From Glycomyces amatae (lineage in GTDB: Bacteria; Actinomycetota; Actinomycetes; Mycobacteriales; Micromonosporaceae), in contig NZ_JAJLQZ010000001.1 of NCBI RefSeq assembly GCF_020991375.1, positions 186,001-250,000 on the forward strand: a stretch of DNA of 64,000 nucleotides, written 5' to 3'. Positions 8,323-16,088 of this stretch are shown here, piece after piece. The translations under genes and the position numbers were made by a program. Within the stretch, counting starts at the first letter, position 1; the number at the start of each line of letters is the position of its first letter. The notes under the pieces are model-generated. The model worked only from the letters and a program-made list of their open reading frames with translations, was not told the origin of the DNA and searched no databases.

Positions 8323-8589
8323 CTACTCGTCGAACAGCCCGGCGGCCGAACCCGAACCGATGAACTTGGTGATCCAGGCTTCGAGCTCCTCGCGGTCGGT
8401 CGCGCTCTCGATGCGCCGGCGCTGCGCGTCGGTGACGCCGGCCTGCGTGGCTTCGAGCATGCCGATCAGGATGCGGCGGGACTGCAGGACGGCGCCTTCC
8501 TCACGTCCCTCCTCACGTCCCTCCTCACGCCCTTCCGAGCGCAGGCGGTCGCTGTATTCGGAGTGATACGGGCGTGTCTTCGTGCGCAT
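8323..8589 (-). CDS. Possible internal in-frame product of the rpn gene (RpnS-like, 88 aa)
   Basis: Inside the rpn frame, Met212 is preceded by GGAGG at five-base spacing (TGGAGGACCTC then ATG). Translation from here would give an 88-residue protein consisting of the REEG repeats and the C-terminal helices without the nuclease. In E. coli, in-frame small proteins of about this size from the 3' end of rpn genes block the toxicity of the full-length nuclease. The sequence supports the start signal; use of it is inference. An alternative is that the GGAGG is chance from the codons for Leu-Glu-Asp-Leu. Confidence 0.45.
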   Translation of the reverse strand: MRTKTRPYHSEYSDRLRSEGREEGREEGREEGAVLQSRRILIGMLEATQAGVTDAQRRRIESATDREELEAWITKFIGSGSAAGLFDE

Positions 8590-9222
8590 GAGGTCCTCCA
8601 GCAGGTGGGCGGGCTCGTCTTCCAAAACCGTGAGCAGGTGCATGATGTAGTCGGCCGCTCGCCCTGGTTCGATGGTACCGAGGCGACGGTCGAGTGTCGA
8701 GATGAACAGTTCGGCCTTGCGCCCTCTCGGGGGCTCGGCCACGACGGCGGTCACCACCGCCGCCGCAGCCGTGGGCAGCCGCGATGAGTTGACCATCTCC
8801 GGGAAGTCCGACGGTCCGAGCGAGCGCACCGAGACGGTGTTCTCCGGGCCGAGGTAGATGCCCTTCCAATACTTGGCGGCCAGCACGTCGGTGGGGCAGA
8901 TGAGCACCAGTTCGACCGGCAGCTTGTGATCCTCGAAGGCGCGGGCCATGTAGCCGGGCAGCCGGTAGTACTTCTCGTTCTTCCAGTCGTTCTGGACCTC
9001 GATGATGATGATCCGGTCGTCCTCCTCGGGGAAGGACAGTTTGACGACCACGTCGGCCCGTCGCTCGGTCCTGCCGGGGGAGCCGAAGGAGTTCGAACGC
9101 GTCTCGGCTCCGGTGCACACTTCGACTCGCCGGTCCATGTCGACGAGGTCCATCAGCCAAGCCGCCGTCAGCGGCTCGTCCTCGATGGCCTTGACGATCA
9201 ACTCGTGGGGATCTCCTGGCAT
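8323..9222 (-). CDS. Rpn-family (YhgA-like) PD-(D/E)XK nuclease
   Basis: The 299-residue protein shows the PD-(D/E)XK pattern of the Rpn/YhgA family: D57 in ADVVVKL, then E75-V-Q77 in IIIIEVQNDW, followed by RLPGYMARAF. Residues about 222-236 contain three perfect REEG repeats, and the C-terminal helices end in LFDE. E. coli members of this family promote RecA-independent recombination, degrade DNA and have been linked to phage defence. ATG 9222 is chosen because GAAGGG precedes it. A second strong Shine-Dalgarno and ATG lie inside the gene at 8589 (listed separately). The gene stands alone between a GH3 gene and mutT1. The family call rests on motifs read by eye. Confidence 0.75.
   Translation of the reverse strand: MPGDPHELIVKAIEDEPLTAAWLMDLVDMDRRVEVCTGAETRSNSFGSPGRTERRADVVVKLSFPEEDDRIIIIEVQNDWKNEKYYRLPGYMARAFEDHKLPVELVLICPTDVLAAKYWKGIYLGPENTVSVRSLGPSDFPEMVNSSRLPTAAAAVVTAVVAEPPRGRKAELFISTLDRRLGTIEPGRAADYIMHLLTVLEDEPAHLLEDLMRTKTRPYHSEYSDRLRSEGREEGREEGREEGAVLQSRRILIGMLEATQAGVTDAQRRRIESATDREELEAWITKFIGSGSAAGLFDE
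8495..8542 (-). repeat. 12-bp tandem repeat encoding REEG units
   Basis: Three near-identical 12-bp units (8495-8506, 8507-8518, 8519-8530) and a degenerate fourth (8531-8542). Units 2 and 3 differ by one base. In-frame gain or loss would change repeat number without breaking the gene. Confidence 0.8.
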
Positions 9223-9320
9223 CGGGGGGTTTCCCTTCGTTTCGTGGTTCTCCTGTGAAACGAGTGGGGGACCCTCCGAGACGTGCGATTGACGGGAGAC
9301 CGACAGTCCGATCGAAGCGG

Positions 9321-10202
9321 TCAGTCGTGCAGTTCGGTGGCGACCAGGCGCCCCTCGAAGGTGTGGAAGACCAGGAACGAGCCCTTCTCCAAGGGCCCCG
9401 CGGGCACCGGGGTGCCGAGCTTCCCGCTCGCGTAGGCCACGAGCTCGTCGATGCCCTCCCCGTGGCCGCAGATCACGGCGGGCTCCCCGGAGGCGATGAT
9501 CGCGTCGAGCCGGGCCGTCGCGTCGGCGGGTTTGGCGGTGCCCGGGGTGAACTCGGGCAGGCCGGCCACCGCGACGCCTTCGGCCGCGCAGTACGGCAGG
9601 AGGGTCTCCAGGCAGCGGGCGCTGGTGGCGCTGAACGCCCGCCCCGTCGGGTAGGCGGCGAGGAGCACCTCGAGCTGCTGGGCCCGCTCGCGGCCGCGCT
9701 GGTTGAGGGGCCGCAGCTCGTCCTGGTCGAACCAGTCCGCTTTGGACATGGCGACGGCGTGGCGGATGAACACGAGCGGCACCGTCTCGCGGGCCTCCTC
9801 GCGCGAGAAGTCCTCCAGGACCGGCTGGTCCCGCTCGTAGGTGAGCCGGTCGGACACGTCCGCCAGGGGGACCCATTCGAGGTCGTCGACCTCCCGGGGG
9901 TCGACCGCCTCGCCCACGGCGTCGTCGTCGGAGGCGGGTGTGGCGCACCAGTAGTCGACGCGTTTGAGCTTGCCCTCCTTGTCGTAGAAGGAGGGCGCGA
10001 GCGGGCGCCCCAGCACCGGCCGGATCCCGGTCTCCTCGAAGACCTCCCGCTGCGCGGCCGCGAGCAGGTGCTCGCCGCGTTTGAGCTTCCCCTTGGGGAA
10101 GGTCCAGTCGCCGTACTTGGGCCGGTGGATGAGGGCCAGCTCCGGCCCGTCCTCGCCCGGGCGCCACAGCACGGCGCCGGCGGCGAAGATCTCGGGTTGC
10201 AT
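9321..10202 (-). CDS. mutT1: MutT1-type NUDIX hydrolase with C-terminal histidine phosphatase domain
   Basis: The 293-residue protein has a NUDIX domain (about 1-135) with a perfect NUDIX box, G-x5-E-x7-REV-x-EE-x-G-I, in GKLKRGE through EETGI. A histidine-phosphatase (SixA/phosphoglycerate-mutase-like) domain covers about 140-293, with the RH motif in FIRHAVAMSK and a second His in CGHGEG. Mycobacterial MutT1 with this layout removes 8-oxo-(d)GTP and also acts on diadenosine polyphosphates. The ATG overlaps the TGA of ppk1 (TGATG at 10200-10204), so it is coupled to polyphosphate kinase, the same neighbour as in Mycobacterium, and probably shares the PHO-box promoter. Confidence 0.9.
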   Translation of the reverse strand: MQPEIFAAGAVLWRPGEDGPELALIHRPKYGDWTFPKGKLKRGEHLLAAAQREVFEETGIRPVLGRPLAPSFYDKEGKLKRVDYWCATPASDDDAVGEAVDPREVDDLEWVPLADVSDRLTYERDQPVLEDFSREEARETVPLVFIRHAVAMSKADWFDQDELRPLNQRGRERAQQLEVLLAAYPTGRAFSATSARCLETLLPYCAAEGVAVAGLPEFTPGTAKPADATARLDAIIASGEPAVICGHGEGIDELVAYASGKLGTPVPAGPLEKGSFLVFHTFEGRLVATELHD

Positions 10203-12250
10203 CAACGGTGCTCCTGCATGAGTTGTTCCTGGAGGTCGCCCCCGCCCCGCTCTCGGGTCCACAGGCCCAGGGGGCCCAGCCTCCAGGTCCGGATGTCGGC
10301 GTCCATGCCGCGGTCCAGCAGCGAGGTCAGCTGCGCGCGGTGGGCGTCGCCTTCGACCCGCACGAGCACCTCGACCCGGCGGTCGAGGTTGCGGTGCATC
10401 AGGTCCGCGCTGCCCAACCATACTTCCGGGTCGCCGCCGTTCTCGAACACGTACACCCGCGAGTGCTCCAGGAACCGGCCCAGGACGCTGCGGACCCGGA
10501 TGTTCTCGGACAGGCCGGGCACGCCCGGGCGCAGCGCGCAGATGCCGCGCAGGAACAGGTCGACCTGGACGCCGGCCCGGGAGGCCCGGTAGAGCGCGTC
10601 GATGATCCCCTCGTCGGTGAGCGAGTTGCATTTGAACCGCAGCCGCGCGGGCAGGCCCATGCGGTGGTTCTCGATCTCGCGGTCGATCCGCTCGAGCAGG
10701 CCCTTGCGCAGGGAGTGCGGGGCGACCAGCAGCCGGTGGTAGTCCTCGCCGCGGGAGTAGCCGGTGAGGTGGTTGAAGACCGCGTTGACGTCCTCGCCGA
10801 CCTCGGGGTCGGTGGTGAGCAGCCCGAAGTCCTCGTAGAGGCGGGCGGTCGTGGGGTGGTAGTTGCCGGTGCCGACGTGGCTGTAGCGCAGGAGGGTCCC
10901 GTCGGCCTCCTGGCGCACCACGAGCGCGAGCTTGCAGTGGGTCTTGAGGCCGACGATGCCGTACATGACGTGGCAGCCGGCCTGCTCGAGCTTCTGGGCC
11001 CAGTCGATGTTGGCCTGCTCGTCGAAGCGCGCCTTGATCTCCACGACCACGACGACCTGCTTCCCGGCGTCGGCGGCGCTGATGAGGGCGTCCACGATGG
11101 GGGACTTGCCGCTGGTGCGGTACAGGGTCTGCTTGATCGCCAGGACCTGCGGGTCGGCGGCGGCCTCCTCGATGAGCCGTTCGACCGAGGCGGTGAACGA
11201 GTCGTAGGGGTGGTGGACGAGGACGTCCTGGTCGCGCATGACCGCGAACAGGTCGGCGTCGGGGGGCAGGACGGCCTCGGAGGGCCGGAAGCGCGGGTAC
11301 TTCAGATCGGTGCGCTCGAGGTCGGCGAGGGCGTCGAGCCCGGCGAGGTCGAGGGGGCCGGGGAGGCGGTAGACGACCTCGTCGCCGACGCCGAGTTCGG
11401 CGGTGAGGCGGTCGAGGACGCGGGGGTCGATGGTGTCCTCGACCTCGAGGCGCACGACGGGGCCGAAGCGGCGGCGCAGGAGTTCGCGTTCGAGGGTCTG
11501 GAGGAGGTTCTCGGTGATGTCCTCGTCGATCTCGAGGTCCTGGTTGCGGGTGATGCGGAAGGTGTGGTGGCCGAGGACGTCCATGCCGGGGAACAGCTGC
11601 GCGAGGTGGGCGGCGATGACGTCTTCGAGGGGGGTGAAGCGACCGGGGGCGACGGCCATGAAGCGCGACAGGAGGGGCGGGACCTTGACGCGGGCGAAGC
11701 GGCTGACGCCGGTGCGGGGGTCGCGGACCTGGACGGCGAGGTTGAGGGACTGGCCGGAGATGTAGGGGAAGGGGTGGACGGGGTCGACGACGAGCGGGGT
11801 GAGGACGGGGTAGATGCGGGTGCGGAACAGTTCGTGCATGCGGGCCTGCTCGGCGTCCTCGAGGTCGGCCCAGCGGAGGATCGCGATGTCCTCTTCGGCG
11901 AGGAGGGGGGCGATCTCGTCGCGGAAGTACTCGGCGTGCTCGATGCTGAGCTGGTGGGCGAGGCGGGCGATGCGGGAAAGGAGGGCGTGGGGGGAGCGGC
12001 CGGAGGAGGTGCGGACGGGCAGGCCGGTGGCGAGGCGGCGCATGAGGCCGGCGACGCGGACTATGAAGAACTCGTCGAGGTTGTTGGAGAAGATCGAGAG
12101 GAACCGGACCCGTTCGAGGAGGGGCAGTTCGGGGGATTGCGCGAGGCGCAGGACCCTGCCGTTGAACCGCAGCCAGCTCTCTTCCCGGTCGAGGAAGCGG
12201 TCGTGCGGCAGACCGGCTTCCACGAGGGGGGCAGGGTCGCTATTCGTCAT
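10202..12250 (-). CDS. ppk1: Polyphosphate kinase
   Basis: The 682-residue protein is full length for PPK1, which reversibly transfers the ATP gamma-phosphate onto inorganic polyphosphate. Family landmarks are the N-terminal WLRFNGRVL and [13 protein letters not shown], the HPYDSF motif, [14 protein letters not shown], and [11 protein letters not shown] carrying the autophosphorylated His, followed by [11 protein letters not shown]. The start lies only eight bases after a three-unit PHO box and has no Shine-Dalgarno, so the transcript may be leaderless. The stop overlaps the start of mutT1. Regulation by PhoP on phosphate starvation is inferred from the PHO box and from ppk being a PhoP target in Streptomyces. 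Confidence 0.95.
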   Translation of the reverse strand: MTNSDPAPLVEAGLPHDRFLDREESWLRFNGRVLRLAQSPELPLLERVRFLSIFSNNLDEFFIVRVAGLMRRLATGLPVRTSSGRSPHALLSRIARLAHQLSIEHAEYFRDEIAPLLAEEDIAILRWADLEDAEQARMHELFRTRIYPVLTPLVVDPVHPFPYISGQSLNLAVQVRDPRTGVSRFARVKVPPLLSRFMAVAPGRFTPLEDVIAAHLAQLFPGMDVLGHHTFRITRNQDLEIDEDITENLLQTLERELLRRRFGPVVRLEVEDTIDPRVLDRLTAELGVGDEVVYRLPGPLDLAGLDALADLERTDLKYPRFRPSEAVLPPDADLFAVMRDQDVLVHHPYDSFTASVERLIEEAAADPQVLAIKQTLYRTSGKSPIVDALISAADAGKQVVVVVEIKARFDEQANIDWAQKLEQAGCHVMYGIVGLKTHCKLALVVRQEADGTLLRYSHVGTGNYHPTTARLYEDFGLLTTDPEVGEDVNAVFNHLTGYSRGEDYHRLLVAPHSLRKGLLERIDREIENHRMGLPARLRFKCNSLTDEGIIDALYRASRAGVQVDLFLRGICALRPGVPGLSENIRVRSVLGRFLEHSRVYVFENGGDPEVWLGSADLMHRNLDRRVEVLVRVEGDAHRAQLTSLLDRGMDADIRTWRLGPLGLWTRERGGGDLQEQLMQEHR

Positions 12251-12257
12251 ACATCAC

Positions 12258-12290
12258 AAGGTTAACGAAGAAAGTGAACCAGTGGTGAAC
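12258..12290 (-). promoter_or_regulatory. PHO box (PhoP direct repeats) upstream of ppk1
   Basis: On the minus strand three contiguous 11-bp units can be read: GTTCACCACTG (12290-12280), GTTCACTTTCT (12279-12269) and TCGTTAACCTT (12268-12258). This is the Streptomyces PhoP direct-repeat layout. The box ends eight bases before the ppk1 ATG. Confidence 0.85.
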
Positions 12291-12695
12291 ACGCTCTGAA
12301 ATCCGCTCGCGATCACGGGATCACCGCTTGCGGCCACAGTGGATCGCGGTCTCGGCGGCGCGGGCGGGCGCCGTCGGGCGGCGTCGCCGAGGCGCTCGCG
12401 GAGGAGGTCGGCGCGGCCGTCGCGGCAGTCGCGCGCCCCGGTTCGGAAGCGGTCCCGCCGCACGGCGGCCCGACCGCCGCGAGGGCGGTCGAAGGTGTCC
12501 TCCAGGTTGCGCGGGGCCGCGCCTTCTGGCGCGGCGGCCGCCCGAGGGCGGCGGACGCCTGCTCGGGACCGGCGCCTGCGCCCCCTGGGCCGTGTCCGCG
12601 ACAGCCGCGCCTCGCCTCCCGAACGCGCGAATACCCGGCGCCTGCGGCGGGTATTCGCGATCATGGCCCGAGAGGACCGAACAGGGGGAGTTGCG
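12291..12695. other. Intergenic region between ppk1 and the DUF5709-like gene
   Basis: About 400 bases without a convincing gene. Open frames here translate to Arg/Pro/Ala-rich strings typical of random high-GC DNA. The one clear element is the perfect palindrome at 12626-12659. Confidence 0.5.
12626..12659. promoter_or_regulatory. Perfect 12-bp inverted repeat upstream of the DUF5709-like gene
   Basis: CGCGAATACCCG (12626-12637) and CGGGTATTCGCG (12648-12659) are perfectly complementary around a ten-base loop. The repeat ends 36 bases before the start codon at 12696, where an operator or a leader hairpin would lie. Confidence 0.55.
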
Positions 12696-13022
12696 ATGTC
12701 CGATCAGAATCTGCCGTACACGGCGGCCGAGCAGGAGACCTTCGGTTTCATCGACGACGAGGAGGCGAACGAGGAGCCGCTGGAGGACGAGATCCTCGAC
12801 GCCGACGGCTACCAGGAGGCCGCGGACCGCGAGATGACGCCGGAGGGGGAGCGGCGGGGCCCGTCCCTGGATGAGGAGCTGGCCGCGGAGGTCCCGGACG
12901 TGTCGGCCGAGGTGACGAAGCCGGGCCCGGGGGACCCGATACCCGATGAGCCGTCCGAGCCGCAGGAGCCGGACCCGGAGGAGCCGCTCCCCGACGAGCC
13001 GGCGCCGCCGCCCCGGCCCTGA
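12696..13022 (+). CDS. DUF5709-like acidic protein
   Basis: The 108-residue protein is strongly acidic. It contains DEEANEEPLEDEILDADGY near the middle and GPSLDEELAAEVPDV towards the end, patterns I associate with the actinobacterial DUF5709 family of unknown function. The C-terminal 35 residues are a Pro/Glu/Asp-rich tail made of imperfect P-x-(E/D)-P steps. ATG 12696 is preceded by GGGGGAG at good spacing. The frame stays open upstream to 12339, but that part is Arg-rich and unlike the protein, so the shorter start is preferred. It probably stays in the cytoplasm; no signal peptide or membrane segment is present. Confidence 0.7.
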   Translation: MSDQNLPYTAAEQETFGFIDDEEANEEPLEDEILDADGYQEAADREMTPEGERRGPSLDEELAAEVPDVSAEVTKPGPGDPIPDEPSEPQEPDPEEPLPDEPAPPPRP

Positions 13023-13068
13023 GGCCCCGCGGGGCGGTGCGGACGTTCAAGCGTCCCAAGGGCATGGA

Positions 13069-13096
13069 AAAACCCCCAGGTCACCCTGGGGGTTTT
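13069..13096. terminator. Bidirectional intrinsic terminator
   Basis: AAAACCCCCAGG and CCTGGGGGTTTT pair around a short loop, giving an A-tract on one side and a T-tract on the other. It lies between the + strand DUF5709-like gene and the - strand tRNA-Asp. Confidence 0.85.
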
Positions 13097-13101
13097 CGCT
13101 G

Positions 13102-13176
13102 CGGTCCCGACGGGATTTGAACCCGCGACCTCCGCCTTGACAGGGCGGCGAGCACTCCTAGCTGCTCCACGGGACC
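13102..13176 (-). tRNA. tRNA-Asp(GTC)
   Basis: The minus strand folds as a full cloverleaf: acceptor GGTCCCG/CGGGACC, anticodon stem CCGCC/GGCGG with loop CTGTCAA (anticodon GTC), T-arm GCGGG-TTCAAAT-CCCGT, and discriminator G. The 75 bases do not include CCA. Confidence 0.95.
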
Positions 13177-13269
13177 TTGTCCGGAACTCTGTCGAGCCCT
13201 TCTCAAGGTCGCAAGACCTCTTTATTTATACCAGGCGCGTTCCGTGTGACCGGCGCCGCGTCTGGGCTG

Positions 13270-13342
13270 TACCCCCAACGGGATTCGAACCCGTGTTACC
13301 GCCTTGAAAGGGCGGCGTCCTAGGCCCCTAGACGATGGGGGC
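13270..13342 (-). tRNA. tRNA-Glu(TTC)
   Basis: The minus strand folds as a 73-base cloverleaf: acceptor GCCCCCA/TGGGGGT, D-stem GTCT/GGAC, anticodon stem CCGCC/GGCGG with loop CTTTCAA (anticodon TTC), and T-loop TTCGAAT. No CCA is encoded. It lies 93 bases upstream of tRNA-Asp on the same strand, probably one transcript. Confidence 0.95.
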
Positions 13343-13541
13343 GCTCAATGCGTCTGGATTTCGGCGACGAGTGCCGCGATCCGTTCTCATTGGCTTACCA
13401 CCGCGGAATTCCGCTTGGGCTCGACAAGCATACGCGACAGTCGGGATATCGCCGAAGGCGGGTCGCCGTTGAGACGGCGGTCTCATGGGAACCGGTCGGT
13501 CGCGGTGTCGAAGCCCAGCTCGCGGGCCTGGCCGGTCTTGC

Positions 13542-13547
13542 TAGCGT
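13542..13547 (+). promoter_or_regulatory. -10 box of pheA (leaderless)
   Basis: TAGCGT ends six bases before the ATG at 13554; no Shine-Dalgarno is present. Confidence 0.6.
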
Positions 13548-13553
13548 GGGGCC

Positions 13554-14474
13554 ATGGAGTTCGCCTATCTGGGACCGCGCGGGACCTTCACCGAGGCCGC
13601 GCTCCGCCGACTGCCCGCCGCGAAGGGCGCGACCGCCACGCCGATGGCCTCGCAGGCCGAGATCCTCGACGCGGTGCGCCGCGGCGAGGTCGACGCGGGC
13701 TTCGTGCCGCTGGAGAACTCCCAGGAGGGCACGGTCACCGTCACCGTGGACGAGCTCGTCGGCGGCGACCCGCTCGTGATCGCCGGGGAGGTCGTCCTCC
13801 CGGTCACCTTCGTGCTCGCCTCGACCAAGGCCCCGGGCGCGATCGGCACGGTCGCCTCGCACCCGCACGCCCTCGCCCAGACCCGCGGCTACCTGCGGCG
13901 CGAACTGCCGGACGCGGTCGTCCACCAGGCGCTCTCGACCGCCCAGGCCGCCCAGCGCGTCGTCGACGGGGAGTTCGACGCCTGCGTGTGCGCCCCGTTC
14001 ACCGCCGAGGCCGCCGGGCTTCCCGTGCAGGCCTTCGACATCGGCGACTCCTCCAGCGCCGAGACGCGCTTCGTGCACGTCATGCGCCCCGCGGCCCCGC
14101 CCGAGCCGAGCGGCAACGACATCACCTCCCTGGCCGTCTACATCGACCACGACCGGGTCGGGGCGCTCCTGGCCGTGCTCACCGAGTTCGCGATCCGCGG
14201 CATCAACCTCACCCGCATCGAGTCGCGGCCGACCGGCGAGGGCCTGGGCCGGTACGCGTTCTTCCTCGACTGTGCGGGCCATCTGGCCGACGCGCGGATG
14301 GGCGAGGCGCTCATGGGGCTGCGCCGCATCTGCGCCGACGTGCGCTACCTCGGCTCCTATCCGCGGGACCACTCGGACCGGCCCGTGGCGCCGCCGCAGG
14401 GCCTGTCGGACGCCGACTTCGCCGACGCCGCCGCATGGCTCGCCGAGCTGCGGGAGGGCGGCGCACCGCGCTGA
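13554..14474 (+). CDS. pheA: Prephenate dehydratase
   Basis: This 306-residue protein converts prephenate to phenylpyruvate, the committed step to phenylalanine. It begins at once with the PDT signature FAYLGPRGTFTEAA; VPLENSQEGTV, DACVCAPF and ETRFVHV (with the TRF catalytic motif) follow. A C-terminal ACT domain begins near residue 190 and contains LTRIESRPT, the phenylalanine-sensing motif. It is monofunctional, with no chorismate mutase domain. The ATG follows TAGCGT by six bases, consistent with leaderless transcription. Two tRNA genes lie upstream on the other strand. Confidence 0.95.
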   Translation: MEFAYLGPRGTFTEAALRRLPAAKGATATPMASQAEILDAVRRGEVDAGFVPLENSQEGTVTVTVDELVGGDPLVIAGEVVLPVTFVLASTKAPGAIGTVASHPHALAQTRGYLRRELPDAVVHQALSTAQAAQRVVDGEFDACVCAPFTAEAAGLPVQAFDIGDSSSAETRFVHVMRPAAPPEPSGNDITSLAVYIDHDRVGALLAVLTEFAIRGINLTRIESRPTGEGLGRYAFFLDCAGHLADARMGEALMGLRRICADVRYLGSYPRDHSDRPVAPPQGLSDADFADAAAWLAELREGGAPR

Positions 14475-14526
14475 CCGCGCCGCGGCGCCGGGCGTCTCGG
14501 GGCGACCGCCGGGTGCGGGCGCGGCC

Positions 14527-14532
14527 TACCCT
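14527..14532 (+). promoter_or_regulatory. -10 box of the GPP34 gene (leaderless)
   Basis: TACCCT ends six bases before the ATG at 14539. Confidence 0.6.
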
Positions 14533-14538
14533 GGGGGC

Positions 14539-15189
14539 ATGGCCACGCTTGTCGACGAAATCGTCCTCCTCGCCTACGACGACACGACCGGGCGCAGCCG
14601 CGCCGGGTACCTGGAGTTCGGCATGGCCGGCGCGATCGTGCTCGAACTGGCGCTGGCCGGGCGCGTCGACGTGGCCGACGGGAGGGTCCGCGTCACCGAC
14701 CCGGCACCGGTGGGCGACCGGCTGCTGGACGAGTCCCTCGCCGGGTTCGCGGCCGACCGGCCGCGCCGGCCGAAGGCGGCGGTCCAGCGCCTCGCGAAGG
14801 GCTTGAAGCCGCGCGTCCTGGCCGATCTCACCGCGCGCGGCCTGCTGCGCGAGGAGCGCGAGAAGGCGCTCGGGCTCTTCCCGTACCGCCGCCACCTGCC
14901 GCGAAGCCCCGCCGTCGAGGCCGACGCGCGCCTGCGGTTGGGCTCCGCGGTCGACCTGGGCCGTGCGGGGGACGAGCGGACCGCGGCGCTCGCGTCGCTG
15001 GTGTTCGCGCTGAACATGGAGCGGATCGTGTTCCCCGAGCGCAAGAAGGGGCCGACGCGGAAGGCGCTCAAGGCGATCAGCGAGGGCTCGTGGGCGAGTG
15101 AAGCGACACTGGCGGCGGTGAAGGCCGCGCAGGCGGCGGTCGTGGCCGCGATCTCGGCCAGTACAGCGGCGAGCGCGTCGGGGAGCTGA
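14539..15189 (+). CDS. GOLPH3/VPS74 (GPP34) family protein
   Basis: The 216-residue protein opens with LVDEIVLLAYDDTTGR, then LEFGMAGAIVLELALAGRVD, matching the start of the GPP34/GOLPH3 fold; GLFPYRRHLPRSP resembles the family's beta-hairpin region. Eukaryotic members bind phosphatidylinositol-4-phosphate; the role of the common actinobacterial members is unknown. The last 50 residues are Ala/Ser-rich. ATG 14539 is supported by TACCCT six bases upstream; earlier in-frame codons overlap pheA and look non-coding. It probably acts in the cytoplasm or at the inner face of the membrane. Confidence 0.82.
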   Translation: MATLVDEIVLLAYDDTTGRSRAGYLEFGMAGAIVLELALAGRVDVADGRVRVTDPAPVGDRLLDESLAGFAADRPRRPKAAVQRLAKGLKPRVLADLTARGLLREEREKALGLFPYRRHLPRSPAVEADARLRLGSAVDLGRAGDERTAALASLVFALNMERIVFPERKKGPTRKALKAISEGSWASEATLAAVKAAQAAVVAAISASTAASASGS

Positions 15190-15227
15190 TTTTCCGGCGG
15201 CCCGGCGGCCGGGCGGGGCGGCGTGGT

Positions 15228-15233
15228 TAGCTT
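15228..15233 (+). promoter_or_regulatory. -10 box of the ArsR-like gene (leaderless)
   Basis: TAGCTT ends five bases before the ATG at 15239. Confidence 0.55.
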
Positions 15234-15238
15234 GACCC

Positions 15239-15967
15239 ATGTCTGAAACATCTGCTTCGTATTCTGACGCGGCATTCCCCGAGCCTCCGCGCGTCCCCGA
15301 GGCGCCGGAGCCCCCCGTGCCGCCGGTCCCTCCGGCCGCGCCGCCGGCGCCGTCCGGGGAGCCGCGGCGGAAGCTGGACATGACGCACACCAAGATCACC
15401 GACCCGGAGCGGATGAAGGCCCTCGCCCACCCGGCCCGGATGGCGGTGTTCGACTACCTCGCCAAGCGCCGGGCCGAGGGCTTCGACGGCGCGACGGCGA
15501 CGGAGATCTCCGAGGTGGCGGGCATGACGCCGAGCGCGATGAGCTACCACCTGCGGACCCTCGCCAAGGCCGGGTTCATCGAGGAGGCGCCGAGCCGGGG
15601 CGACGCGCGAGAGCGGCTGTGGCGCCTGATCCTCAACAACTTCTCGATCCAGGCCGAGGACGGCGCGCCGGAGAGCCACCGGGTCATCGAGCGGACGATG
15701 GGCGAGGCCTTCCGGAGGCAGCAGGAGGAGAACATCTCGCGGTGGATGGAGCAGTACCCGCACGTGTCGCCGGAGCTGCGCAAATCGTCGATGATGCAGC
15801 AGGCGAACCTGCGGTTGACGCTGGAGGAGGCCGAGGCGTTCGCCAGCCGGTTCCGGGAGCTGGCGCAGGAGTACATCGACCTGTCGGTGGAACGTTTCGA
15901 CAGCGGCACCGCCTCGGACGACGCGGAGGTGTTCAGCATGGTCTTCCGCTTCTTCCCCCGCCTCTGA
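15239..15967 (+). CDS. ArsR/SmtB-type winged-helix regulator
   Basis: The 242-residue protein has a Pro/Glu-rich N-terminal tail of about 45 residues, then a winged helix: KALAHPARMAVFDYLAKR (the ArsR signature), ATEISEVAGMTPSAMSYHLRTLAKAGFI (recognition helix) and the wing around RERLWRL. The C-terminal half is helical, with no visible Cys/His metal-site cluster, so it may sense a small molecule or a protein. It lies directly upstream of an MFS transporter whose promoter carries stacked inverted repeats, and very probably represses that transporter. The start follows TAGCTT by five bases. Confidence 0.88.
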   Translation: MSETSASYSDAAFPEPPRVPEAPEPPVPPVPPAAPPAPSGEPRRKLDMTHTKITDPERMKALAHPARMAVFDYLAKRRAEGFDGATATEISEVAGMTPSAMSYHLRTLAKAGFIEEAPSRGDARERLWRLILNNFSIQAEDGAPESHRVIERTMGEAFRRQQEENISRWMEQYPHVSPELRKSSMMQQANLRLTLEEAEAFASRFRELAQEYIDLSVERFDSGTASDDAEVFSMVFRFFPRL

Positions 15968-16007
15968 CCTCGGCGCGGGCGCGCCGCTTCGAGCGCGTCC
16001 CGGGCTC

Positions 16008-16088
16008 GTGAAAGAAAATCTTCAGAAAATCTGAAAAAGCTCTTTCGCATCTAAGCGTGAAAGAGTATCTTCGAAATATGTCTTTCAC
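16008..16088 (+). promoter_or_regulatory. Stacked operators and leaderless promoter of the MFS gene
   Basis: GTGAAAGA (16057-16064) pairs perfectly with TCTTTCAC (16081-16088), spanning the -10 box TATCTT (16066-16071) and the ATG at 16078. An upstream copy pairs GTGAAAGA (16008-16015) with TCTTTCGC (16041-16048). Between them lies TTCAGA-AAA-TCTGAA. Binding here would block the promoter; the ArsR-like protein is the obvious candidate. Confidence 0.75.

Noticed and set aside
10208..12265. 685-codon open frame on the + strand opposite ppk1
   Set aside because: Composition is biased to Glu, Val and Gly with no recognisable fold; ppk1 has all catalytic motifs on the other strand.
12339..12695. 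Long N-terminal extension of the DUF5709-like protein
   Set aside because: The extension is Arg-rich and unlike the family, it crosses the perfect palindrome, and the ATG at 12696 has its own strong Shine-Dalgarno.
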